Assembly: GCA_004557735.1 (NCBI GenBank)
Contig: SFFV01000024.1
Coordinates: forward strand, 1-27,593
DNA length: 27,593 nt
Direction: 5' to 3'
DNA from: Clostridiales bacterium
GTDB taxonomy: Bacteria; Bacillota; Clostridia; Oscillospirales; Oscillospiraceae
A program made the position numbers and the translations under genes. A model generated the notes under the pieces. It made no database searches. It was not told where the DNA came from and saw only the letters and a program-made list of their open reading frames with translations. Shown here piece by piece: positions 14,169-22,440 of the stretch (position 1 is the first letter of the stretch; each line of letters starts with the position of its first letter).

Positions 14169-15516
14169 CACCGTCAGCGCCGGCCACAAAAGCACAAAGC
14201 TCGGCGGCAGAGTATGGGCCTGCCTTCTGATTTTCGGCTTTGTCGGCCAGATCGCGTGGATGGTGGAGAACGTCTATTTCTCCACATACATCCAGAAAAA
14301 CATCACCGCCGCCGGCTGGGCGACGAGCGCCACGGTCTCCGCGAGCGCCATTGCCGCGGCGCTTGCCACGTTCTTCAGCGCCGCATGGTCCGACCGCGTG
14401 GGACGCCGCCGCTCGTTTGTCTGCTGGGGGTACATCCTCTGGGGCGCGACGACCGCCGCGTTTGCGCTCTTCGGCAACGGGCAGGTCGCGCTGCCGGTCG
14501 CTCTTGCGGTGACGGTGTTCGTCGTCATGGACTGCATCATGTCCGCCATCGGCTCGGCGGCAAACGACGCGGCGTTTTCCGCCTGGGTCACGGATGTGAC
14601 GGACGTCACCAACCGCGGCACCGTCGATATCGTTTTGAGCATCATGCCGATCCTCGCGCTCGTCGTGATCTTCGCAGGGTTTGACTCCATGACCGTGAAC
14701 GGCAACTGGACGGGCTTTTATCTTGTGCTCGGCGCGGTCACTTCGATCGCGGGCTTGCTCGGACTATGGCTCTTTAAGGACAGCCCCAGCCTCCGCCCGA
14801 CAAGGGGCGGGAGCTATCTGCGCGAGGTCGTCTATGCGTTCCGGCCGGAGAACATCCGCGCGAACAGGATGATTTATGTCTGCTTCCTCGGCATGATGTT
14901 CTCAGGGCTCGCCATGCAGATGTGGCAGCCGTACATGATCTCGCTGGTGGAAGTCACGCTCGGGATCGAAAACTACATCGTCCCCATCGCCGTCGTCGTG
15001 CTGGCCTCGGCGGTGCTTTCCGTCGCCGCCGGAAAGGTTATGGACCGGTTCGGCAAGGAGAAGTTTTATTACCCCGTCGCGCTCATGCAGGTGATCGGCG
15101 GCGTGATCGCCTATCTCATCAAGTTCGTCGGAAACGCGATGCCGCTCCTCTGCGTCGGCGGCACGCTCATCATGGCGGGCAACCTTATGATGGCCGGCCT
15201 CTTCACGGCCTCGGCGCGCGACTATACGCCCGAAGGCCGCGCCGGTGCGGTGCAGAGCGTCAAGATGGTCATCTACATCGTTCTTCCCATGGTGCTCGCA
15301 AGCATTCTTGACCCCATCATCATCCGCGCCGTCGCGCTTGAACCGACGGCAGAAATTCTCGCCAAATACCCGAGCTACGCGGGAAGCTATCTTTACCCTT
15401 ATGAGCTGTTTCTCGGCGCGGCGATCGCCGCGGTGTTCATCTTCCTGCCCGCCTCCGCCGTGCGGCGGGACGCCAAACGGCTGCGCGAGGAAAAACTCCG
15501 GGAGATCCACGAATGA
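14161..15516 (+). CDS. MFS transporter, probable sugar/galactoside permease
   Basis: A 451-residue major facilitator superfamily protein with about 12 hydrophobic segments. The cytoplasmic loop between helices 2 and 3 carries SDRVGRRRSF, the classic D-R-x-G-R-R/K motif. A second related loop, GKVMDRFGKEKFY, lies in the C-terminal half. The start at 14161 follows AGAGAGGG by seven bases and overlaps lgt by 8 nt; the stop overlaps the start of the GH2 gene (ATGA). Gene order galK-lgt-MFS-GH2 suggests import of a beta-galactoside or related disaccharide. The substrate cannot be read from the sequence, and efflux is possible. The short C-terminal tail is charged (RRDAKRLREEKLREIHE). Confidence 0.88.
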   Translation: MNNTVSAGHKSTKLGGRVWACLLIFGFVGQIAWMVENVYFSTYIQKNITAAGWATSATVSASAIAAALATFFSAAWSDRVGRRRSFVCWGYILWGATTAAFALFGNGQVALPVALAVTVFVVMDCIMSAIGSAANDAAFSAWVTDVTDVTNRGTVDIVLSIMPILALVVIFAGFDSMTVNGNWTGFYLVLGAVTSIAGLLGLWLFKDSPSLRPTRGGSYLREVVYAFRPENIRANRMIYVCFLGMMFSGLAMQMWQPYMISLVEVTLGIENYIVPIAVVVLASAVLSVAAGKVMDRFGKEKFYYPVALMQVIGGVIAYLIKFVGNAMPLLCVGGTLIMAGNLMMAGLFTASARDYTPEGRAGAVQSVKMVIYIVLPMVLASILDPIIIRAVALEPTAEILAKYPSYAGSYLYPYELFLGAAIAAVFIFLPASAVRRDAKRLREEKLREIHE

Positions 15517-17252
15517 CAATGCTGACAAAATGGGGCGCGGCGCTCGACCGCAGCTGCCCCTTACCGGAATATCCCCGCCCGCAGCTGCGGCGGGAGAGCT
15601 TTTACAATCTCAACGGCGTCTGGGACTACGCCATTACGGCGTCGGGCGACGAGCCGGAGGTATGGGACGGCGAGATCGTCGTGCCGTTTTCGCCGGAAGC
15701 GCCGCTCTCCGGTGCAGCGCGCGGTCCGGCAAAGGACGAATTTCTCCATTACCGCCGGAGCTTCACGCTGCCGGACGGTTTCCGGAAGGACCGCGTGCTG
15801 CTGCACTTCGGCGCGGTGGATCAGATCGCGGAGGTGTTCGTGAACGGCGTTTCCGCCGTGAAGCATTCCGGCGGGTACTGGCCGTTTTCTGCGGATATCA
15901 CGGGCCTGCTGCGCGAGGGGGAGAACGTCCTTTGTGTGACGGTGCGCGACAACGCCGACGATCCCACCTTTGCCTACGGCAAGCAGCGCTACAGGCGCGG
16001 CGGCATGTGGTACACCGCGCAGAGCGGCATCTGGCAGACGGTCTGGCTCGAGAGCGTGCCGGAGGTCCATGTCGTGTCCCTGCGCATCACGCCGGAGTTT
16101 GACGACGCGCGCGTGCGCATTGAGCTGGAGACCGCCGGCGGGAGCGGCGCCGCCATCACATGCGACGTGCGCGGCGAGGACGGCTCCTTTGTCGCCGGGA
16201 GCTGGGCAAAGGGCGGCGTGTGCGTCGTTCCGCTCCCCGGGTTCCGCGCCTGGACGCCGGACGATCCCTATCTCTACACGCTGGACATCACCTGCGGCGA
16301 GGATCGCGTGGAGAGCTATTTTGCCATGCGCAAATTCTCGTATGTGGAGCTGGGCGGCCACAAGGTGTTCGGATTAAACAACGCCCCCCTCTTCCACAAC
16401 GGACTGCTCGATCAGGGCTATTACCCGGACGGGCTGCTCACGCCGCCGGCGGATGAGGCGATGGTGCATGACATTGAAACGATGAAGCGCTGCGGCTTCA
16501 ACATGCTGCGCAAGCACATAAAAATCGAGCCGCTGCGCTGGTACTATCACTGCGACCGGCTCGGCATGATCGTATGGCAGGACATGGTATCCGGCGGGCA
16601 GCCGTACAGCTTTCTCCACGTTTCCGCATTGCCGACGCTCGGCGTTGTCGGTCTTCCGGACAGGGACGCGAAGCCCTACGGCCGGAGCGGCATGCTCTCC
16701 CGCGCGCGGTTCCGGCGCGAGATGGCGGACACGGTGCGCCATCTCTATAACTGCCCGTGCATCGCGCTCTGGACCGTGTTCAACGAGGGCTGGGGCCAGT
16801 TTGACGCGCTGGAAATGGCGAACGAGCTCAAAACGCTCGACGCCACGCGCTTTATTGACCACGCGAGCGGCTGGCAGGATCAGGGCCGCGAGGAAATGAA
16901 GAGCCGCCACATCTACTTCCGCCCCGTAAAGCTCAAAAACGACGGGCGCGCGCTCGCGCTCACGGAGTATGGCGGGTACATTCTCGCCGTGGACGGCCAC
17001 CGCTGGACGGACAAGGTGTTCGGCTACCGCATCTGCCGCGACGCCGCGGCGCTCACGCGCGACTATGAAAAGCTCATGCTCGGGCAGGTGCTGCCGCACA
17101 TCCGCGCCGAGGGGCTGACCGCGGCGGTATATACGCAGATCACCGACGTGGAGGAAGAGCTCAACGGTCTCATGTCCTACGACCGCGAGGTGCTGAAGAT
17201 CCCGGAGGAAACGCTGCGGGAGATCAACGCCGCGCTGCGGTTTGACGCATAA
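15513..17252 (+). CDS. Glycoside hydrolase family 2 enzyme (beta-galactosidase/beta-glucuronidase type)
   Basis: A 579-residue intracellular glycosidase, with no signal peptide. Residues about 25-190 form the GH2 sugar-binding jelly roll (FYNLNGVWDYAI, later LHFGAVDQIAEVFVNG). About 190-285 is the immunoglobulin-like domain, and 290-579 a TIM barrel with FNMLRKHIKIEPLRWYYHCD and DRLGMIVWQDM. The acid/base glutamate is in WTVFNEGWGQF (E425) and the likely nucleophile in LTEYGGY (E485). It is shorter than the 1000-residue LacZ class and resembles the compact GH2 enzymes of gut Clostridia and Bacteroides. It starts at ATG 15513 with GGGAG eight bases upstream. With galK it suggests release of galactose inside the cell, but glucuronidase or mannosidase activity cannot be excluded. 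Confidence 0.9.
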   Translation: MTMLTKWGAALDRSCPLPEYPRPQLRRESFYNLNGVWDYAITASGDEPEVWDGEIVVPFSPEAPLSGAARGPAKDEFLHYRRSFTLPDGFRKDRVLLHFGAVDQIAEVFVNGVSAVKHSGGYWPFSADITGLLREGENVLCVTVRDNADDPTFAYGKQRYRRGGMWYTAQSGIWQTVWLESVPEVHVVSLRITPEFDDARVRIELETAGGSGAAITCDVRGEDGSFVAGSWAKGGVCVVPLPGFRAWTPDDPYLYTLDITCGEDRVESYFAMRKFSYVELGGHKVFGLNNAPLFHNGLLDQGYYPDGLLTPPADEAMVHDIETMKRCGFNMLRKHIKIEPLRWYYHCDRLGMIVWQDMVSGGQPYSFLHVSALPTLGVVGLPDRDAKPYGRSGMLSRARFRREMADTVRHLYNCPCIALWTVFNEGWGQFDALEMANELKTLDATRFIDHASGWQDQGREEMKSRHIYFRPVKLKNDGRALALTEYGGYILAVDGHRWTDKVFGYRICRDAAALTRDYEKLMLGQVLPHIRAEGLTAAVYTQITDVEEELNGLMSYDREVLKIPEETLREINAALRFDA

Positions 17253-17277
17253 AACAGCTTTGGAGTGTAACACTGGA

Positions 17278-18793
17278 ATGAACGGAAGCAAAACGGAAAA
17301 GAAAAACTTCTATCTGCCTGCGTTTTTCCGACTGGGCGGACGGCGCCGTATGGCGTCGGGCGCTTGTTTTTCTCGCCCTCTCGGCTGCCGTAATAACGGT
17401 TTTCTCCGTATATACCACGCCGGTTAATCCTTATTACGGCAACGACAGCGCGTTTTTCCTCCTGATAGGAAAAGGCATCACGCAGGGGAAGATCCCCTAT
17501 CTGGATCTGTACGATCAGAAGGGCCCGATGATCTTCTATGTGAACGCGCTCGGCTATCTCCTTACCGGCGACCGGTACGGCATTTTCCTCATGCAGATCG
17601 TCAATCTGACGGCGGCGTGCCTGATCGTATACCGGCTCGCCCGGTTCTGGCTGCGCAGCGGCGCTTCGCTCGGCGTGGTCGCGGCGTATCTTTTCGTTTA
17701 TGTCGGCACCGTGCAGGACGGCAATATGGCGGAGGAATGGTCGCAGCTTTTCCTGCTGCTGCCGCTCTGTCTTTCGCTCCGGTTTCTCAAAAGCGGCAGG
17801 AGCGTAAGCGGGCATCCCAAATGGTACAGTCTTGTATATGGCGTCTGTCTCGGCGTTCTTTTGATGTTCCGCGTTACGAACGCCGCGCCGGTCTGCGGGC
17901 TGATCCTCGCGTATATTTTCCTTTTCTGCCGGGAAAAGAAGGTCGGCGGGCTTTTCCTTCATGCGGCGCTCGTTCTGTTCGGCGCGGCGCTCGCCGTTGT
18001 TCCGTTCTGTCTGTATTTTCTGCGGGTGGGCGCGTTCGACCTGTTCATTTACGCAAGCATCACGCACAACTTCTTCTACGCCACCGGCGGAGCCGCCGCC
18101 AGAGACGCCGTCGGCTGGCTCTCCATCATCGGAAGCGTTCTCTTCGTTCCGTGTTTTCTTGCCGCCTACCGGCCGCTGACACGCTGCGGAACGCTCGATG
18201 TACGGACGTATACGCTCATCGGCTGCTATGCCGCCGTCGGCGCCGTTACGATGGCGTTCGGCTTCACCTACCGCCATTACTTTCTCAATCTCGCGCCTGC
18301 GGTCGTCGTCATTCTCGCCGTCGGTATCGACTGGGTGCAGCGCACCGCGCCGGAGAGCCGGCGCAGGGCGCGCGGCCTTCTCGCCGCCGCGCTTCTCTTG
18401 TGCATTCTTCCCTTCGGTCCGCAGGTCGTCCGGCAGTGCGGCAAGGTGGTATACTACACCTGTATGCACAAGCTCGACCGTTTCGCCAGCAACAGGATCG
18501 AGCTTGCCGACGCCTTTCCCACCGACCGCGACAGTGTGTGGGGCTACGACGTGCTCGCGCAGGACTATCTCTATGCCGACATTCTCCCCTGCTTCCGGTA
18601 TTTTGCCATTCAGAGATGGATGGAGGCTTCCGACCCGCAGATCGCGCCCGAGATCGACGAGATGCTCAAAGCCGACCCGCCGGTCTGGGTTTTCATCTAT
18701 CAGGAGGATACCGAAATGGCGCAGAAGCTGCTCTCGCTCGGCTATACAGCGGAGCCGTGTTCGGTGTTTCTGGTTTTCCACAGAGCGACATGA
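17278..18793 (+). pseudogene. Polytopic glycosyltransferase-like membrane protein, one-base frameshift near the start
   Basis: A frame reading about 10 membrane helices runs to 18793. It opens after a stop at 17279 with no good initiator before the first helix. The ATG at 17278 reads MNGSKTEKKNFYLPAFF and then leaves the frame at a T5 run (17323-17327). With four T the two join as LPAFSDWADGAVWRRALVFL, giving about 505 residues. The protein then has TPVNPYYGNDSAFFLLIGKG and IPYLDLYDQKGPMIFYVNAL, which resemble the first periplasmic loop of GT39/GT-C-type lipid-linked sugar transferases. The C-terminal domain is soluble (about 110 residues). It lies 25 nt after the GH2 stop and ends at a strong terminator. 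Homopolymer slippage, sequencing error and true mutation are all possible. Without the fix, translation might start internally at ATG 17528, lacking helix 1. Confidence 0.7.
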
Positions 18794-18797
18794 AAAG

Positions 18798-18838
18798 CCG
18801 TCCGCCGGTGCCTGAAAAGCACCGGCGGACGGTTTTTT
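18798..18838 (+). terminator. Strong intrinsic terminator
   Basis: A 14-bp perfect G+C-rich stem (18798-18811 with 18819-18832) has a 7-nt loop and T6 (18833-18838). It stands between two convergent operons. On the minus strand the stem is followed by TTTT, so it may also end the GH13 operon. Confidence 0.9.
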
Positions 18839-18864
18839 CTTCCGTATACGGCAGAGCCGCTTTT

Positions 18865-20541
18865 TTATTCTGTCTTTTCTCCGTCGCGGAAGAGATAGAC
18901 GCGCGTTTCGTACGGCTGCGTGACGAAGCCGTTATTCTCGATATAATCCGTATGGCTCTTCAAAAGGAGTTGGCCCTTCCGCAGGTCGTACCCGCGCGGG
19001 GCTTTGAACTTCACGGGTCTCACCGAGTACGAGCAGACGACGAGAAGCCGCTCGTGCTTCGACCGCCGCTCATACACGAAGAGCTTGCTGCTGAGCGGAT
19101 AATACTGGCGGAACGTGCCGTAGCGCACGACCGGCAGCTCATGCCGCCAGCGGAGCGCCTCACGGTAGAAGTTCAGCAGCGAGTCGGGGTCATCCTCCTG
19201 CGCAGCGACGTTGATCTGCGGGTAGTTCTCGTTGACCGCAAACCACGGCGTGCCGGTCGTGAAGCCGGCGTTCGGCGCATCACTCCACTGCACGGGCGTG
19301 CGGGCGCTGTCACGCGAGCCCCAGTAGATGCGCTGCATACGCTTCTTTTCCGATTTGTGCGTGGCGGAGCGGTAATACTCGTTGATGGTCTGCACGTCCT
19401 CGTAGCCGTCGATCGTTTTCGGATAAATGTTCGTCATACCGATCTCCTGCCCCTGGTAGACGATGGGCGTGCCCTCCTGGAACAGATAGGACGCCGCGAG
19501 TGCCTTGCCGCTTTCGGTGTTGTACTTTTCGCTGCCGTACCGGCTGATGACGCGGGGATGGTCATGGTTTTCAATATACAGCAGGTTCCAGCCCCTGCCG
19601 CGCAGCGCCTTCTGCCAGTGCTGCCAGATGGCCTTGAGCTTCAAAAGGCAGAACGGATGGTGTAAATAGTCCAGCAGGAAGCAGTCTCCCTCCATGCACT
19701 GGAACGGGATCATCATATCCAGCTCGGGGTGCTTGCCTCCGATGAACTCGAGTGCGCGCTTTGTTGTAACGAGGGGCGCTTCGCCGATGGTCACGCAGTC
19801 GTAATCGTCGAGCACGGTGCGGAACTCGCTGAGATATTCATGCAGGTGCGGGCCGTTGTTGTACTGGAAAACGCCGCGCGCCATGGGCATGTAAAACGGC
19901 GCGTCCGGCAGGCCTCTGGGCTTGGAGATATAGGTGATGACGTCCTCGCGGAAGCCGTCCACGCCCATATCCAGCCAGAAGCGGAGGATCTTTTTCACCT
20001 CGGCGCGCACGCGGGGGTTATCCATGTTCAGATCGGGCTGCTTAACGGCAAAGATGTGGAGATAGTACGCCTTTCGCACCTCGTCATACTGCCACGCCTT
20101 GCCCTCGAACATGCTGTCCCAGTTGTTGGGGAGCGTGCCGTCCTTTTTCGGCTTGCGCCAGATATAGTAATCCTTGTACGGTTCCTCCCCGCGGCGGCTC
20201 GCCTGGAACCACGGGTGTTCGTCGCTCGTGTGGTTCACAACAAGGTCCATGATGACTTTGATGCCGCGCTCATGTGCCCCGTCGAGCACCTTTTTGAACG
20301 CCGTCATACCGCCGTATTCGGCGGAGATATCCATATAGTCCGCCACGTCGTAACCGAAATCGGCGTTCGGCGAGGGGTAGAGCGGTGAAAACCAGATGGC
20401 GTCCACGTGCAGGCTTTTGAGATAGTCCAGCTTTTCGTACACGCCCATCAGATCGCCCACGCCGTCGCCGTCGCCGTCCTTGAAGCTGCGCGGCCAGATC
20501 TGGTAGATGACCGCGTCCTTATACCAGAAGGTTTTTTCCAT
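18865..20541 (-). CDS. GH13 alpha-glucosidase (oligo-1,6-glucosidase-like)
   Basis: A 558-residue cytoplasmic enzyme of GH13, closest in layout to oligo-1,6-glucosidase and alpha-glucosidase. The (beta/alpha)8 barrel begins WYKDAVIYQIWPRSFKDGDG with a Ca-binding DGDGDGVGD loop. Conserved regions are DLVVNHTS (I), DGFREDVI with nucleophile D200 (II), TIGEAP with acid/base E254 (III) and IENHDHPR with D327 (IV). A C-terminal beta domain follows. It cleaves alpha-1,4 or alpha-1,6 glucosides from short maltooligosaccharides, isomaltose or similar sugars; the exact bond is not decided by what I can see. I choose the ATG at 20541 because AAAGGA lies 7 nt upstream and homology starts there. A GTG at 20565 overlapping the preceding stop is possible. 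It is the last gene of a four-gene unit. Confidence 0.93.
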   Translation of the reverse strand: MEKTFWYKDAVIYQIWPRSFKDGDGDGVGDLMGVYEKLDYLKSLHVDAIWFSPLYPSPNADFGYDVADYMDISAEYGGMTAFKKVLDGAHERGIKVIMDLVVNHTSDEHPWFQASRRGEEPYKDYYIWRKPKKDGTLPNNWDSMFEGKAWQYDEVRKAYYLHIFAVKQPDLNMDNPRVRAEVKKILRFWLDMGVDGFREDVITYISKPRGLPDAPFYMPMARGVFQYNNGPHLHEYLSEFRTVLDDYDCVTIGEAPLVTTKRALEFIGGKHPELDMMIPFQCMEGDCFLLDYLHHPFCLLKLKAIWQHWQKALRGRGWNLLYIENHDHPRVISRYGSEKYNTESGKALAASYLFQEGTPIVYQGQEIGMTNIYPKTIDGYEDVQTINEYYRSATHKSEKKRMQRIYWGSRDSARTPVQWSDAPNAGFTTGTPWFAVNENYPQINVAAQEDDPDSLLNFYREALRWRHELPVVRYGTFRQYYPLSSKLFVYERRSKHERLLVVCSYSVRPVKFKAPRGYDLRKGQLLLKSHTDYIENNGFVTQPYETRVYLFRDGEKTE

Positions 20542-20561
20542 ATCTCTGTCCTTTCCGCCGC

Positions 20562-21527
20562 TCACCGCAGCTTTTCCTCGCAGAAAATGCGCATATTTTC
20601 AATTGGGAGGAGCTTCCCGTCCGGCAGAGCGACCGTGCCGGAAAGCGTCCCGAAATATTGCCGCACATCGGAGCGCAGCAGCATGGCGCGCCGCCGGACG
20701 CGGTATTCGTGCCGCGCCGCAAATTCCAGATGCAGCCGCCGGGTGCTGTCGGAAATGTACCACGGCCGCAGCGGATCGGACGCGCTGCGCTTTATGTATA
20801 CGCGCCCCGGCTTGCAGAGCGTACCGTCGATAAAGAGCGCGTTTTCGTCCGTGCTGTCCACGCCGTCGGAAAGAGCGAGGGAGACCACGCGCCCGTCAAC
20901 GCACACGCTGCCGAAGACCCGAAGATATGCATCGCCGCGCGGCATACGCGCCCGCACGCTCTCGGAGAAGAGAAACGTCTGCGCGTCAAGCGGCAGATCA
21001 CGATTGTGCATCCGGAGATACCCGGAAAGGCCGGGAAAGCACCGAAAGCCCCGATAATAAAACTGTTTTCCGGCGAGCGCCTCGGCGGTATAAATGCCGT
21101 CGCCGTCGTTTGCGCAGGAGAGATCGCCCTCGAACCGCTCCGAGCGGAACTGCACGCGGCGCACGCCGCCGTAGTGCGTCAGGAGAAGATAGAGATCGTC
21201 GTTTTCAAATTTCACGGTGTGTTCCTCGCCGCAGGAGAAGTCCAGATCGAACGCGTCGCCCGGAAACGCCTGCACAACGCCGGAGGCATACCGTTCGTCC
21301 GTTTCAAGCTCGGTGAGCCGTACCTCGGCGATGCCGCCGGAGCGCGTATGCCCGTAGCTGATCTCCAGTGCGAAGGACGGCCCGGCGACGAAATAGCGCT
21401 CCCATTCCGAGAGACCGCCGCCGGCGGCTTCCTTGTTATAGATAAAATCGTCCTGTGCCGACCAGCCGGGACGGGCGAGCTTTCCCTTTTCGTTCAGCAG
21501 CTCCGCCGGTGCGCGGTATTCTTCCAT
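20562..21527 (-). CDS. DUF2804 protein
   Basis: The 321-residue protein matches DUF2804 as I know it. It has an N-terminal PAELLNEKGKLARPGWSAQD and YNKEAAGGGLSEWERYFV, then beta-rich sequence with ALEISYGHTRSGGIAEV. It has no signal peptide and no membrane helix. The function is unknown. DUF2804 is remotely similar to beta-barrel/lipocalin-like hydratase families (CrtC/AttH type), but I see no catalytic motif. The start at ATG 21527 is well supported: GGAGG lies 7 nt upstream and the previous gene's stop is one base away (TGA-C-ATG), implying translational coupling with the DUF4037 gene. The GH13 gene begins 20 nt after its stop. A role linked to an alpha-glucan or glycoside is only suggested by this neighbour. 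Confidence 0.75.
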   Translation of the reverse strand: MEEYRAPAELLNEKGKLARPGWSAQDDFIYNKEAAGGGLSEWERYFVAGPSFALEISYGHTRSGGIAEVRLTELETDERYASGVVQAFPGDAFDLDFSCGEEHTVKFENDDLYLLLTHYGGVRRVQFRSERFEGDLSCANDGDGIYTAEALAGKQFYYRGFRCFPGLSGYLRMHNRDLPLDAQTFLFSESVRARMPRGDAYLRVFGSVCVDGRVVSLALSDGVDSTDENALFIDGTLCKPGRVYIKRSASDPLRPWYISDSTRRLHLEFAARHEYRVRRRAMLLRSDVRQYFGTLSGTVALPDGKLLPIENMRIFCEEKLR

Positions 21528-21528
21528 G

Positions 21529-22440
21529 TCAGACCTCCATGATGTGCAGCGCGGCGATCTCCGGGTTTTGGATGCGCCGCATGACGGCATAGGCATGGGG
21601 TTCGAGAAAGTCCCAGCCGCCGTCCGTCAGTTCCTGCGCGCGCAGCTCTTCGATCACCGCGGCGCTCACGCGCTCGATCGTATCCTCGTCCGGCTCGCGC
21701 AGCAGCGCTTCGAGCATCGGAACGGCTTCCGCGAGCTTTGGCAGCTCTCCCGCGGCGCGAAACGCCCATTTATAAAACGGCATGTGCTGCGCATTCAGCA
21801 GGAAAAGCATGGCGAGCGTGTGGTTTACAAACTCACAGCATGCCAGCCGCGCCGCGGCCTCTTCCCCGTGGCGGCGGCAGCGCGAGACGTTGTACTGCCC
21901 AGACTGCGCCATAAGCACGGCGTGCCCGGCGATCTTCTTCCGCCGAACGTCCTCCGGCATGCCGGTGCGCAGCGTTTCGCGCATACGCGTCATATCGCCG
22001 GAGCCGTCGTAAAATATCTCCCCGGCGCAGGCGGCGGCGAGAGCGTACGACGGGATCGCCATCCACTCACGCCATGTCTCCGGTGTGCGGAAAAGCCCCG
22101 TCTGTTCCAAAAGAAACTGCTCGGTCGTCTTGACGCCGTAGCGCCCGTCGCCCTGACGGCTGCGGTGCTCGGTCTTGACGCCCAGAAACTCCCGCGGCAG
22201 GCGGTCATAGAGCGCGGAGAGCAGGAAGCCGTGCGTCTCGGCGTCCTCCGGCGCGAGAAAGAGCATGCAACCCGCGGCGTAGCCGTGGTCGTGGGAGAGC
22301 TCGTCGTCGTATCCGAGACAGTCCGATCCGCCGCCGCAGAGTCCGGCGGCGAGACGCGGCAGCAGCACGGGGCAGGTCTCCTCGACCGCCGGGCGCACGG
22401 CCGTTTCCCAGAAGGCGCGGGAGAGGTCAAGTCCCTTCAT
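21529..22440 (-). CDS. DUF4037 protein with nucleotidyltransferase-like N-terminus
   Basis: The 303-residue protein matches DUF4037. It has an N-terminal GLCGGGSDCLGYDDELSHDH motif, resembling the GS...D-x-[DE] core of nucleotidyltransferases, and a helical C-terminal part. There it reads KKIAGHAVLMAQSGQYNVSR, then CEFVNHTLAMLFLLNAQHMP and FYKWAFRA. The family pattern I remember is SxDHDF; here it is SHDHGY, so the second acidic residue is Gly (residue 53), which may matter for catalysis. The ATG at 22440 lies within the end of the TPR gene (14-nt overlap) with a purine-rich AAAGGGCGGA upstream. No experimental function is known to me. The coupling to TPR and DUF2804 genes implies a common task. 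Confidence 0.75.
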   Translation of the reverse strand: MKGLDLSRAFWETAVRPAVEETCPVLLPRLAAGLCGGGSDCLGYDDELSHDHGYAAGCMLFLAPEDAETHGFLLSALYDRLPREFLGVKTEHRSRQGDGRYGVKTTEQFLLEQTGLFRTPETWREWMAIPSYALAAACAGEIFYDGSGDMTRMRETLRTGMPEDVRRKKIAGHAVLMAQSGQYNVSRCRRHGEEAAARLACCEFVNHTLAMLFLLNAQHMPFYKWAFRAAGELPKLAEAVPMLEALLREPDEDTIERVSAAVIEELRAQELTDGGWDFLEPHAYAVMRRIQNPEIAALHIMEV

